From: Alteromonas aestuariivivens
GTDB taxonomy: Bacteria > Pseudomonadota > Gammaproteobacteria > Enterobacterales > Alteromonadaceae
DNA: 64,000 nucleotides
Direction of reading: 5' to 3'
Assembly: GCF_003367475.1 (NCBI RefSeq)
Contig: NZ_QRHA01000002.1
Span: 124,001-188,000 of the forward strand
Below are positions 24,714 to 34,157 of the stretch, piece by piece (the stretch's first letter is position 1; each line of letters begins with the position of its first letter). Made by a program: the position numbers and the translations under genes. Under the pieces are notes generated by a model. It worked only from the letters and a program-made list of their open reading frames with translations, was not told the origin of the DNA and did not search any database.

Positions 24714-25938
24714 TGGCGGCCCATATTATTGTTTGTTGTTCTGTTTGATGATTCAGGTTTGCGGCTTGCGTATTGAGCGGCTGGCCGTCTTTGTCCTGAA
24801 AAATAAACTCTACGCCGTTGCCGATGGAGTCGGAGCGGGTAGTGGTAACGTGCACCAGATCAGGCAGATTGTCCCAGTAGCGGGTATCTGCTCTGGGGCG
24901 GGCGTTCATCGAAATGGCCATAGAGGCAACCCCAATCAGCGACAGGGCTGCTCCGGCATTTGTCCCGGAGGTACTGCCCAGCCCACCGCTGTAGACCATG
25001 GCGGTATTGGACACCGACGACAGTGCACTCCCGAAGGCTTCGGTGTTCTTCTTGAATTCCGCTTTGCCTTCCACTATTCGATCAACCGGCCGGCCTCCGC
25101 GGCTGGCAGCCTGCCAGTATATGTCTTCCATTGGGAAAAGCGTCACTTCCTGGCTGGCAGTTGCAAGGCTAACACGTTGATCCTTAAATTTTTTTCCCCG
25201 GCGATAAACCAATTGATAGTGACCGACGCCATCTGCCAGTTTACGCGGTGATTTACCGGTTTCGGCGATGATCAGTGTGTCGTGACTGGGATCGGGTAGG
25301 GGAAAGTCTGGGCGGAACTGCCGCAGTTCGTTGTAGGCATCCTCTGCCAGGCCTTGTGCGCCCATTTGCTGTGCAGACCAACCGGCCAGAAACATCAGCA
25401 GGGCAAAGTCGGAACGGTTTTGCTCTTCTTCAGCAAAGGCATCCTGCATCAGGCCGGACAAAAAGGAAGCCCGGGCGTTGTCAAACTCGTTGCGATAAAG
25501 GTATACCAGTCCGCGGTAGTAGTAAGCCATCGCCCGTTCATAGGGCTCGCCTTTGAACGCTTTGCTGCCCTCTTCGTACCACAGCGAGCGCGCCATGCGT
25601 GCATCTTCGGTGTCGGCGTAAACCGTTTCGATTTCAGCCAAAGCCTGATCAAACACTTTTTCTGCTTCGTCCACATTACCGTTCAATAATGCGGTTTTGC
25701 CGATTTGCAGCAGGTTTAGGACTTTGTTGCGCTGACCTTCCTCAAACAGGGTTTGGAACTGTGCTTGCAGGTAGGCCGGTTTGTTGTTGATGAGTTGCTG
25801 TTCCTGATTGGACAGGGCGTATTTGTCGTAGGTTGCAGGGCCCGTGGACCCACAACCTACAACGGATACAGTTAATCCAAGCAGCAGCGTGTTCTTAACG
25901 ATAGACGATGTCGTCTTGCGCTGTTTTCTTGAATTCAT
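24703..25938 (-). CDS. TPR-repeat outer-membrane lipoprotein (COG3014-like)
   Basis: This 411-residue lipoprotein has a lipobox ending VVGC at about residue 29. TPR-like helical repeats occupy about residues 50-225 (LLNGNVDEAEKVFDQAL, GLVYLYRNEFDNARASF), then a glycine/serine-rich stretch and a C-terminal beta region. It matches the COG3014-type proteins found next to lpoB and ycfL homologues in several gammaproteobacteria; their role is thought to be in the cell envelope but is not established. Its start lies 44 bases inside the end of lpoB, in another frame. No later Met gives an intact signal peptide, so the overlap appears genuine. Confidence 0.8.
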   Translation of the reverse strand: MNSRKQRKTTSSIVKNTLLLGLTVSVVGCGSTGPATYDKYALSNQEQQLINNKPAYLQAQFQTLFEEGQRNKVLNLLQIGKTALLNGNVDEAEKVFDQALAEIETVYADTEDARMARSLWYEEGSKAFKGEPYERAMAYYYRGLVYLYRNEFDNARASFLSGLMQDAFAEEEQNRSDFALLMFLAGWSAQQMGAQGLAEDAYNELRQFRPDFPLPDPSHDTLIIAETGKSPRKLADGVGHYQLVYRRGKKFKDQRVSLATASQEVTLFPMEDIYWQAASRGGRPVDRIVEGKAEFKKNTEAFGSALSSVSNTAMVYSGGLGSTSGTNAGAALSLIGVASMAISMNARPRADTRYWDNLPDLVHVTTTRSDSIGNGVEFIFQDKDGQPLNTQAANLNHQTEQQTIIWAANEY

Positions 25939-26536
25939 AAATACCGCTCCAAACGATCGTACCTAATTCCAGGTCTACCATTTCGAAGGTGACCTGATGA
26001 TAACGGGACTTCAGCTGTGTATTTGTATCCATGGCATCCAGTGAACTGATGCGCCCGCCTAGGCGGAAATCGGCACCGGCCGTAGCCTGGGTTGTGCGGA
26101 TGGTACCAGCATCTACCACGCCTGAGCGTTTGAGTTCACGTTCCTTGTTCACCATGTCTGAAAAATGGCGCCCGACAAATACCATTCTGCCGTTTGCTGC
26201 GCGGTTCAGATTGATGCGCAGGCGGTCGGTCAGCATGTTTTTGTTGATGCGCGAAGTGCTTTCGTTAACCAGATATTCGCTGTCGATAATGATACGTCGT
26301 GCACTTTCGTTGCTCACCAGCATGGGGTTTTGCAACATATCGCGCATCATCTGATCCGTCATGGAAACGACATCCTGTGATTCCACACCGATCCCTGCAA
26401 CGGTGCTGCTGGTGCTGGACACATCTTCATAAATGGTATTGCGACCGGCGGCGTTGTCGTAGGTTTTTGAATTTGAAGCACAGCCCGTAGCCAGCAAGGT
26501 GATGGTTACAGCGGCTGCTGAGTAAATCTTATTCAT
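25895..26536 (-). CDS. lpoB: Penicillin-binding protein activator lipoprotein LpoB
   Basis: LpoB is an outer-membrane lipoprotein that reaches through the peptidoglycan to activate PBP1b. The 213-residue product equals the E. coli length. It has a lipobox (LLATGC, about residue 19), a linker, and the LpoB domain with SRINKNMLTDRLRINLNRAANGRMVFVGR and ADFRLGGRISSLD segments. Met at 26548 is in frame, but its AAAGGA would abut the codon; ATG 26536 has that site at a workable distance and gives a cleaner signal peptide. The end of the gene overlaps the TPR lipoprotein gene by 44 bases. The long disordered linker of enteric LpoB is short here. Confidence 0.86.
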   Translation of the reverse strand: MNKIYSAAAVTITLLATGCASNSKTYDNAAGRNTIYEDVSSTSSTVAGIGVESQDVVSMTDQMMRDMLQNPMLVSNESARRIIIDSEYLVNESTSRINKNMLTDRLRINLNRAANGRMVFVGRHFSDMVNKERELKRSGVVDAGTIRTTQATAGADFRLGGRISSLDAMDTNTQLKSRYHQVTFEMVDLELGTIVWSGIYEFKKTAQDDIVYR

Positions 26537-26558
26537 TGTTGTTTGCATCCTTTGGCAA

Positions 26559-27095
26559 TTAGTAACCAGCTTGGGCGGTGGCGGAATAGAGGGCCTGCAT
26601 GTAGCCGTGTTTCAGCTCAGGGTAAATTTCCCAGGTGGCTTCAAGTGCGTCCTGATAATGTTCTGTGTGCGAGTAGTTTACGTAGATATAAACCGCCAGA
26701 TCCTGAACACTGTTGAAGGACAGATCGGAAGACTCACGAATGAACTCTTCGCCGCCAGCTGCTTCAAGCGCAACTTTGCGACCCAGGGTTTCGCCCACAC
26801 TCTGACCAATCCAGCCACCAACAAACGGAATGTTTTCTGCCAGTTTCTGGCCGGCGTAGGCACCTACGGCACCGCCAATGGCAGAACCCATTTTGGCATT
26901 CACGGCGTTGTCTACCCATTCGGCCAGCACTCCGTCGGAAGTGTACGGAGACATGAATGCACCGGTATTGTCTTCAATCGGGGTTGGGGCAACCATACTG
27001 AGTTGGGCCGGAGTTCCGAGGTTTGGTACGGACACACAGCCTGTAACAACAAGCAGCATGGCGCTAAGCAGTGTGAACTTTATGGAATTTTTCAT
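26559..27095 (-). CDS. Glycine-zipper lipoprotein, first gene of the LpoB cluster
   Basis: This 178-residue lipoprotein has the lipobox VTGC (about residue 21). Two glycine-zipper-like segments lie at about residues 70-115 (MGSAIGGAVGAYAGQKL and GGWIGQSVGETLGRK), a pattern of small-residue membrane-associating helices. The C-terminal 60 residues are aromatic-rich and helical. I do not know its family. ATG 27095 is chosen over 27131 because AAAAGGAT precedes it at the right distance. It is the first gene of the five-gene minus-strand unit, 22 bases ahead of lpoB. Confidence 0.72.
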   Translation of the reverse strand: MKNSIKFTLLSAMLLVVTGCVSVPNLGTPAQLSMVAPTPIEDNTGAFMSPYTSDGVLAEWVDNAVNAKMGSAIGGAVGAYAGQKLAENIPFVGGWIGQSVGETLGRKVALEAAGGEEFIRESSDLSFNSVQDLAVYIYVNYSHTEHYQDALEATWEIYPELKHGYMQALYSATAQAGY

Positions 27096-27511
27096 AGTTT
27101 TTATCCTTTTATGTTCCAGTGACCGCATCACCGGATTTTTCTCGCTTTCGACTTAAAGCATGAGGATCATTTTTGAGGAAACAGAACGAAGGCTCTAGGT
27201 TACTTTTGGGCAATTTATAGGACAATTTTGATCACATTACGGGAATCAGGGCGTACAAGCATGGAAGTGGCTTGCTGGCCAAGGTTCAGTATGTTTTGTG
27301 TCAGGTGTTCGGTGGTGCAACAGGAATCAAGGCAGGACAAAAGCGGTAAAAGTGCGAAAAATGCTGATAAGTGAAAAGCGCACTTGGTCAATTTAGGTAC
27401 AATAGATGAAAATAATAATAAAGTGCTAAATTCTCTAAAAATCCAGCGCTTATCCAGTTTAAAACCACTGTCTTTGGACTGGCACATCAATTTCTGAAGG
27501 AACCTGTGTAT
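27096..27511. other. 416-base divergent intergenic region
   Basis: This gap separates the LpoB cluster (-) from the RND efflux genes (+) and must hold both promoters. Only weak elements are visible: a minus-strand TATAAA at 27214-27219 and a plus-strand TACAAT at 27398-27403, neither with a good -35 partner. The sequence is clearly A/T-richer than the genes. No tRNA, small gene or strong hairpin is seen. Confidence 0.4.
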
Positions 27512-28570
27512 ATGGCTATGCAATCAAAAGTCACGCCCTTGCTGTTTGCCCTGATTTTGTTGGGTGGTTTTGTGGCTTACCTGTTTTTGGAGCAACCACA
27601 ACCTCAAAAGCCGAGGGGAGGATTTTCGACTCCCGTGAAGGTTGAACAGGTGGCATTGCGCGCTTTCCCGATCACCATTGATGCGCTGGGTACCGCCAAG
27701 GCGAATGAATCTGTCACTGTGACAGCCCAGGAAACGGAGGTGATCACACAGGTTAAGTTTGATGACGGCGAGTACGTTGAAGCGGGTCAGTTACTGGTGC
27801 AGTTAAATAATGATCAGGAGCAGGCACGTGTTCGTGAACTGGAAGCCAATATCAGCGAGGCGAAACGTCAGTATGAACGAATCAGGAATCTCGCCAAATC
27901 CAGTGCTGCCTCACAGCAGTTGCTCGATGAGCAGCAGGCTAGGGTGAAGGTTTTGCTGGCACAGTTGGAGGTGGCCAGGGCGCAATTGCGTGATTTGGAA
28001 ATCCGCGCACCGTTTTCGGGCTATTTGGGGATCAGGGCTGTGAGCAATGGCTCACTAGTTCGCCCGGCAGATGTAATTACGACGCTGGATGATACCCGCC
28101 TGGTAAAGGTTGACTTCAGCGTAGCCGAAAAGTACTTGGCCAGCCTCTCCTCCGGACAGCGGGTAACAGCGACTTCCGTTGCTTATCCCGATACCGAGTT
28201 TGAAGGCAAAATCAGTACGGTTGACTCACGCATAGACCCGGTATCGCGTTCGATTTTGGTCAGAGCCATTATCGATAATCCGGATAACAGGTTACGCCCC
28301 GGTATGTTGCTGAAAATAACGCTGGAAAAACAGGTTCTTCAGGCGTTGGTAATGGCAGAGAAGGCGTTAGTGCCGGTTGAGGACAAGCAGTATGTGTTTG
28401 TGCTGGCCGGAGACAAGGTTGAACAGCGCGAAGTGCAAATTGGTGAGCGCCGGCCCGGCTGGGTTCAGATTCTTGCCGGACTGGAGGCCGGTGAACAGGT
28501 AGTCACAGAAGGCACCTTGCGGGTTCGGGATCAGTCTCCGGTGCGCGTACTCAATGGCAGCGAGGGTTAA
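27512..28570 (+). CDS. RND efflux periplasmic adaptor (membrane fusion protein)
   Basis: This is the periplasmic adaptor of a tripartite drug or metabolite efflux pump. The 352-residue chain has an uncleaved-type N-terminal hydrophobic helix (about residues 8-27), a split biotinyl-lipoyl domain, a coiled-coil hairpin (about residues 95-155, with EANISEAKRQYERI and QLEVARAQLRDLEIRAPFSGYLG) and a C-terminal beta domain with RLRPGML. GAAGGA lies about 10 bases before ATG 27512; a GTG six bases earlier is also possible. The RND pump gene begins 3 bases after its stop. No outer-membrane TolC-type gene is adjacent. Confidence 0.92.
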   Translation: MAMQSKVTPLLFALILLGGFVAYLFLEQPQPQKPRGGFSTPVKVEQVALRAFPITIDALGTAKANESVTVTAQETEVITQVKFDDGEYVEAGQLLVQLNNDQEQARVRELEANISEAKRQYERIRNLAKSSAASQQLLDEQQARVKVLLAQLEVARAQLRDLEIRAPFSGYLGIRAVSNGSLVRPADVITTLDDTRLVKVDFSVAEKYLASLSSGQRVTATSVAYPDTEFEGKISTVDSRIDPVSRSILVRAIIDNPDNRLRPGMLLKITLEKQVLQALVMAEKALVPVEDKQYVFVLAGDKVEQREVQIGERRPGWVQILAGLEAGEQVVTEGTLRVRDQSPVRVLNGSEG

Positions 28571-28573
28571 ACC

Positions 28574-31500
28574 ATGTGGCTGTCTGATGTCTCTGTAAAA
28601 CGGCCAGTGTTCGCCACCGTCGTTAACCTCATCCTGATTATCTTTGGAATTGTGGCGGTGAGTATGCTGTCACTGCGCGAATACCCGGATATTGATCCCC
28701 CTATTGTTTCAATCAGCACCAATTACCCGGGGGCATCAGCGAATATCGTTGAAACCCGTATCACCCAGATCCTCGAAGACCGCATCAGCGGCATCGAAGG
28801 GATCAAGAACGTGACCTCTACCAGCCGCAATGGTCGTTCCAACATAACCATTGAATTCAAACTGGACCGGGATATTGATGCCGCCTCCAATGACGTTCGG
28901 GAGCGGGTTAGCCGGGCACTGAATAACCTGCCTGAACAGGCAGACCCACCGGAGGTGTCGAAGGCCAACTCTGATGAGAGTGCCATTATCTGGTATAACC
29001 TGCGCAGTACCAACTTGAACGTGATGGAACTGACAGACTACGCCGAGCGCTTCCTTGTGGATCGCCTTTCGATTGTTGATGGCGTTGCCCGTATTCAGCT
29101 CGGCGGTGGCCGAACCTACGCCATGAAGGTTTATCTGGACAGGGATGCTATGGCTGCGAGGGGGATCACCGTCAACGATGTAGAAGCGGTGATCCGCTCC
29201 GAGAACGTTGAGTTGCCAGCAGGAGACGTCGAGTCCATCGACCGGGAATTTGAAGTGCGGGTGGCGCGTAGTTTTCTTTCAGAAAAAGACTTCGCACAGC
29301 TGGCTGTGGCCATGGGGAGTGACGGATACCTGGTGCGCCTGGGTGAAATTGCCCATGTCGAACTGGCCGCAGAAGATCACCGTACCGAATTCCGTGGCGA
29401 CGGTGTGAACATGATAGGGCTGGGGATCATCAAACAGTCCAAAGCTAACACCCTCGACGTGGCCCGGGCTGCAAGGGAGCAAATCAAACGCATAGAACGC
29501 ACATTACCGGACAACATTTTTATTGTTCCCAGTTATGATTCGTCGATTTTCATCGAAGAGTCCATTAACGAAGTCTACAACACGCTGGCAATCGCCATGA
29601 TTCTGGTCGTGGTGGTGATCTATCTGTTTCTGGGTAACGTTCGCGCAACCCTAATCCCAGCGGTGACCGTTCCGGTTTCCATGATTGCCGCTTTTATTGT
29701 GATGTATGCACTGGGCTTCTCCATTAACCTGCTCACCCTGTTGGCACTGGTACTGGCTATCGGGCTGGTAGTGGATGATGCCATTGTGGTGCTGGAAAAC
29801 ATTCACCGTCGTATTGAAATGGGCGAGCCACCCATTCTTGCGGCCTACCGAGGGGCCCGTGAGGTTGGGTTTGCGGTTATTGCAACCACCCTGGTTTTGA
29901 TTTCCGTGTTCGTGCCGCTGGTATTCCTGGAAGGTAATATTGGTCGCCTGTTCACCGAATTTGCGCTGGCCATTGCTGCTGCGGTGGCGTTTTCCAGTTT
30001 CACTGCGCTAACATTGTCGCCGATGATGGGCTCCAAGCTGCTAAAAAAACGTGAGCGTAGCTCGGGTTTCGGTAACTGGATTGACAATCGCTTTAAAGTG
30101 CTGGAAGAGCGTTACTATGTCAGTCTGGGCAAAACCCTTCATCAGCCGGTACTGATGAGCCTGATGCTGATATTGTCAGTGGTTGCGGTTTGGTTGTTAA
30201 TTGGCCGGGTGCCCAGCGAATTTACCCCCAAGGAAGACCGGGGCAACATCTACATTATGATGAAGGCGCAGGAGGGTTCCAGCTTCAAAAGCAATGCGGA
30301 AAATCTGCTGAAAATCGAAGAAATTTTGATGCCTTATCGGGAAAGCGGCAAAGCAGATCGATTGCTGGTAAGGACTCCGGGTTTCGGAGGCACGGATGGT
30401 ATCGCCATAATTGGTGTTGCGCCGTGGAGTGAACGGGATTTTAGTAGTTTTGATTTGATGGCTGAAATCACCCGAAAGCTTCAGGCCGTGCCCGACGTGA
30501 GAGCCTTCGCCATAATGCGGCCGGCCATATCCGGTGGCGGTTTTGGGCCGCCGGTACAGTTTGTTCTGCAGGGCGATACCTACGAGAATCTGGTCGAATG
30601 GCGCGATATTGTGATCAGGGCAGCCGAGCAGAACCCAGGGTTGGCAGACATTGACTCTGATTATAAAGAGACATTTCCCCAGTTACTGGTGAATATTGAT
30701 CGCGACCGGGCAGCAGATCTTGGCGTATCCATTAGCGACATAGGCCGTACTCTGGAAGTGATGTTGGGACAGCGCCGGGTATCGACGTTTCTTGATCGCG
30801 GCGAAGAGTACTATGTGATCATGGAGGGCATAGAAGAAGACCATCGCAGCCCCGAAAGTATCGACAATATTTACGTGCGCTCACAGCGTACCGGCGAATT
30901 GATTCCGATGGACAATCTGTTAACGGTTTCTGAACGGGCGACCTCAGCCCAGTTGAATCGTTATAACCGGATGCGCTCAGTAACCATCACAGCCAACCTG
31001 GTAGGGAGTTATACGCAGGGTGAAGCGCTGGCGTTCCTCGAAGAGGTGGTGCGAACCGAGTTGCCGGATGAGGTCTCGATTGACTACAAGGGAGAATCCC
31101 AGCTGTATCACGAGTCAGGCAGTTCGTTTATTTTCGTGTTTATTCTGGCACTGGCAGTAACTTATCTTATCCTTGCAGCCCAGTTTGAAAGCTGGGTACA
31201 CCCGCTGGTGATTATGCTGACTGTGCCGCTGGCCCTGCTAGGTGCGTTTATTGGCCTGTATGTGTCCGGGCTGACGGTGAACATATACAGCCAGATAGGC
31301 TTGGTGATGCTGATTGGTCTGGCGGCCAAAAACGGCATTCTGATTGTGGAGTTTGCTAACCAGCTGCGGGACGCCGGGTATGAATTTGAACAGGCCCTGC
31401 GTCAGGCCGCCGCCCAGCGGTTGCGCCCAATTGTAATGACCGGCTTCACGACTGTGTTCAGTTCCCTGCCATTGGTACTTGCCAGCGGGCCTGGCGCGGA

Positions 31501-31684
31501 AAGCCGCATGGTTATAGGGGTAGTGATATTTGCCGGAGTGCTGGTTTCAGCCTTTATGACACTTTATGTGGTGCCCACCGCCTACGCCTGGCTGGCACGC
31601 AATACCCACTCGCCAGAAGAACGAAGCAAGGAAGTGGCAAAACTCCAGGAGGCCATTCCATACCGCAAAGGTGAGCCTCACTGA
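28574..31684 (+). CDS. RND multidrug efflux transporter (HAE1/AcrB type)
   Basis: This 1036-residue inner-membrane proton-driven pump has the standard length and two-fold repeat: 12 membrane helices and two large periplasmic loops. The GLVVDDAIVVLENIHR segment has the paired Asp residues of the proton relay in TM4, and the GLAAKNGILIVEFA segment has the Lys in TM10, so the relay is intact. It fits the MexF/VexF-like drug-efflux branch and lacks the heavy-metal (CusA) methionine signature by eye. The substrate is unknown. It is coupled to the adaptor gene and ends with a strong hairpin. Confidence 0.94.
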   Translation: MWLSDVSVKRPVFATVVNLILIIFGIVAVSMLSLREYPDIDPPIVSISTNYPGASANIVETRITQILEDRISGIEGIKNVTSTSRNGRSNITIEFKLDRDIDAASNDVRERVSRALNNLPEQADPPEVSKANSDESAIIWYNLRSTNLNVMELTDYAERFLVDRLSIVDGVARIQLGGGRTYAMKVYLDRDAMAARGITVNDVEAVIRSENVELPAGDVESIDREFEVRVARSFLSEKDFAQLAVAMGSDGYLVRLGEIAHVELAAEDHRTEFRGDGVNMIGLGIIKQSKANTLDVARAAREQIKRIERTLPDNIFIVPSYDSSIFIEESINEVYNTLAIAMILVVVVIYLFLGNVRATLIPAVTVPVSMIAAFIVMYALGFSINLLTLLALVLAIGLVVDDAIVVLENIHRRIEMGEPPILAAYRGAREVGFAVIATTLVLISVFVPLVFLEGNIGRLFTEFALAIAAAVAFSSFTALTLSPMMGSKLLKKRERSSGFGNWIDNRFKVLEERYYVSLGKTLHQPVLMSLMLILSVVAVWLLIGRVPSEFTPKEDRGNIYIMMKAQEGSSFKSNAENLLKIEEILMPYRESGKADRLLVRTPGFGGTDGIAIIGVAPWSERDFSSFDLMAEITRKLQAVPDVRAFAIMRPAISGGGFGPPVQFVLQGDTYENLVEWRDIVIRAAEQNPGLADIDSDYKETFPQLLVNIDRDRAADLGVSISDIGRTLEVMLGQRRVSTFLDRGEEYYVIMEGIEEDHRSPESIDNIYVRSQRTGELIPMDNLLTVSERATSAQLNRYNRMRSVTITANLVGSYTQGEALAFLEEVVRTELPDEVSIDYKGESQLYHESGSSFIFVFILALAVTYLILAAQFESWVHPLVIMLTVPLALLGAFIGLYVSGLTVNIYSQIGLVMLIGLAAKNGILIVEFANQLRDAGYEFEQALRQAAAQRLRPIVMTGFTTVFSSLPLVLASGPGAESRMVIGVVIFAGVLVSAFMTLYVVPTAYAWLARNTHSPEERSKEVAKLQEAIPYRKGEPH

Positions 31685-31708
31685 ATTCCTGAGCTTTAAA
31701 CAATGGAG

Positions 31709-31736
31709 AACGGGAGCACGTTGCTCCCGTTTGTTC
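31709..31736 (+). terminator. Terminator after the RND genes
   Basis: A perfect 10-bp stem (AACGGGAGCA with TGCTCCCGTT) with a 3-base loop is followed by a T-rich tail (TGTTCGTT). Confidence 0.75.
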
Positions 31737-31817
31737 GTTGGTACTTCAATTGGCACTGCTACAGCTTTGGTAATTGGGTGGGTAGTGGAGCTTTGTTACC
31801 CTTACCGCAGAAACCTG

Positions 31818-34157
31818 CTACAGGTGTAAAATTACCGGGTCAGAGCATATTGGGCGGCGGTCACAAACCTTGTAGATAAATCTGCCACCTGAAATTCCCA
31901 GCTGCCGGTCAATGTAAAAGCCGTCATTCTCCGTGGTGGTAATTTTGCGGCCATTGCGGAATATGTCGACACTGCGCCGGTAACTGCCGTTCCACCGGAT
32001 CCGGTTTATCATGACATTCTGGCGTGTGATATGCCCTCTGCCTGAAACATCCAGATGGGGCTCGGCAGCGAGAACTGAAAGTTGGGTGGCTGTGCTGGTA
32101 TTGCCCTGGGAATCCGTTACGGTCAGATTCACGTTATAATACCCTTCTACCGCGTAGGTATGCAGAGGACTGGCCTGGTTTGAACTTTCTCCGTCACCAA
32201 AATCCCAGCGCCAGGATACGATGTCCTGATCCGGATCGGTACTGGTATTGTAAAACTTGATGCCCTGTTGCAGTGGTTCGTACCAGAATGATGCGGTTGG
32301 ATAAGCACTGCGGCTATCCCCGGCAACTCTGAGGTCGAGTGCCCAGCCATCAAGAGTCCCCCTGTCGTATTCGTCTGTATCAATGTATAACCGCCAGTTA
32401 CCTGTTGCAGGTTCCCCGTAAAAATTTTCAAAATGGTAGGTGAAAGTGTCGTTTACATAACCACTTTGGGTGGGAATTTGCTGAATAACCTGTGTTCCGA
32501 GTGGAGACTCCAGAATCAGTTTGTACCAATCCATTAGCGAATCCTTGAAGGTTGCGTGCAAAATTACCTCAAATACCGTTTGTTGGTTGCTTACCCAAAT
32601 GTCGGAATGCACCAGATCATGTTCATAAATATCGACATCTGCAGGATTACTGTAACTTACAATTTCATAGGAATCAGGCAGTACCCGGAGTTGCACTGTG
32701 GCCGTTTTACGTTGTGTACCTGCGGTGCCAACAAGGGTAATTTCATAATCCCCCCAATTAAGGCTCGAGTCAGTCTCGATGCGCAGACCTGTGCGACCGC
32801 TACCGGGTAATCGCAGACGAGTTAGGGATACACCTTCCAATGCTGTTTCCACCGAAAATTCGATGGTATCGGTAAAGTCATTCAGGGCGGATATTTCAAA
32901 GCCAAAAAAGGTGTCTTCACCAGATACAATAGTGCGTTGGGTTTGTAGCGCCTGAATTTCAAAACTGGGAGTAGTGTCCAGGGAATCCAGAGCCCGTCTC
33001 ACGTTCAGTCTTTTTCCTGAAACGGTGCGCCCCTCCAGGTCGTCCAGCGGATCGCCCGATGTCATCAACGCATCTTTAACCTGGTTCGCACTGAGTTGCG
33101 GATGAGCAGCCCACAACAAGGCCGCTGCACCTGAAACGTGCGCGGCACTGAAGAGGTAATGGCTATCACTGACCAGGTAGCTCCCGTTTAGTGCGGTGCT
33201 ATATATGCTTGTTGCCGGAGCGCCGAGATCCACTGTGCCCGGTCCAAATGCGTAACCTTCACTGCGATCACGCCGGTCGGTTGAGGTTACAGCAATAATG
33301 TTGTTGTTGGGCAAGCCTGAAGGCCAGTGAGGATCTGCATCATTGTTTCCACTGCCCCAGCCAGCCGTTGCAACCACCAATATTCCTGCGGCTTCCAATT
33401 CGTTGAATTTTTCTTCCATTGGATTCGAAAAGGTATTGTTCCAGCCCCAACTGATGTTTATGACCTTGATATTTACACCCTGTGATTGCAAGGTGAGAAA
33501 GTAGTCGATGCAGTCTTCGACATAGTCATCGCTGAATTCCTCCTCTGAATAACTGTCCACTACACGGCAATTGACCATTGAAACCTGTTGGGTAACCCCG
33601 CTTATGCCAATGCCATTGTTTCCCACTGCGCCAATAACTCCATTTATTGCAGTTCCTCGGGAGTATCGACGTTCCAGCACATCACCCAGGCCGTGGACAT
33701 CATCCACGTAGCCATTGCTATCGTCATCAATGCCATTGCCTGGAATTTCACCAGGATTGGTCCAGATATTAGCGGCAAGGTCAGGGTGATTATAATCAAC
33801 ACCTGCATCCATGATCCCCACTACCACCTGTCGGGAGCCCGTTGTAATGTCCCACGCTTCGACGGCATCTATATCAGCGTCTACTATACCTCCCTGCTGT
33901 CCGGTATTGTTGAGTGACCATTGCTGGGCGAATTGAGGATCATCCTGGAGAGCTTCTGTGCCGGGGGCGGCGGCATCACTGTGTTGTACATCGGCAGACT
34001 GTGTGAACAATGCTCTTGCTGCACTGAAATGGTGTACGGGCCAATCCGGACTTTGTTTTGACGCTTTTGATGGGGCAGAGTCGGCAAGAAGTGAATGAGA
34101 GGTGAATATCAAGGCAACAACGAATAACACGCCACAGGGTACTTTCCAGTTTGTCAT
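31818..34157 (-). CDS. Secreted subtilase-family protein with lost catalytic residues (pseudo-subtilase)
   Basis: This 779-residue exported multidomain protein has a signal peptide (cleavage about residue 25). A peptidase S8 fold spans about residues 75-390, then an Ig-like region (about 395-490). A proprotein-convertase P-type domain (about 500-615), a PKD domain with WRWDFGDGESS (about 620-705) and a C-terminal fibronectin-like domain follow. The subtilase Asp is kept (MDAGVD, Asp117). The HGTHVAG motif reads RGTAING (Arg167 for His), the oxyanion AAGNSG reads TAGWGS (Trp267 for Asn), and GTSMAxP reads HYLFSAA (Leu335 for Ser). Everything around these sites is well conserved and the frame is intact. 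It is therefore probably a non-catalytic binding or scaffold protein. AGAAGGA precedes the ATG. Confidence 0.88.
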   Translation of the reverse strand: MTNWKVPCGVLFVVALIFTSHSLLADSAPSKASKQSPDWPVHHFSAARALFTQSADVQHSDAAAPGTEALQDDPQFAQQWSLNNTGQQGGIVDADIDAVEAWDITTGSRQVVVGIMDAGVDYNHPDLAANIWTNPGEIPGNGIDDDSNGYVDDVHGLGDVLERRYSRGTAINGVIGAVGNNGIGISGVTQQVSMVNCRVVDSYSEEEFSDDYVEDCIDYFLTLQSQGVNIKVINISWGWNNTFSNPMEEKFNELEAAGILVVATAGWGSGNNDADPHWPSGLPNNNIIAVTSTDRRDRSEGYAFGPGTVDLGAPATSIYSTALNGSYLVSDSHYLFSAAHVSGAAALLWAAHPQLSANQVKDALMTSGDPLDDLEGRTVSGKRLNVRRALDSLDTTPSFEIQALQTQRTIVSGEDTFFGFEISALNDFTDTIEFSVETALEGVSLTRLRLPGSGRTGLRIETDSSLNWGDYEITLVGTAGTQRKTATVQLRVLPDSYEIVSYSNPADVDIYEHDLVHSDIWVSNQQTVFEVILHATFKDSLMDWYKLILESPLGTQVIQQIPTQSGYVNDTFTYHFENFYGEPATGNWRLYIDTDEYDRGTLDGWALDLRVAGDSRSAYPTASFWYEPLQQGIKFYNTSTDPDQDIVSWRWDFGDGESSNQASPLHTYAVEGYYNVNLTVTDSQGNTSTATQLSVLAAEPHLDVSGRGHITRQNVMINRIRWNGSYRRSVDIFRNGRKITTTENDGFYIDRQLGISGGRFIYKVCDRRPICSDPVILHL

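Noticed and set aside
31818..34157. Subtilase-like gene considered as a decaying pseudogene
   Set aside because: The frame, signal peptide, ribosome site and all accessory domains are intact; only active-site residues are changed, which fits a pseudoenzyme better than decay.
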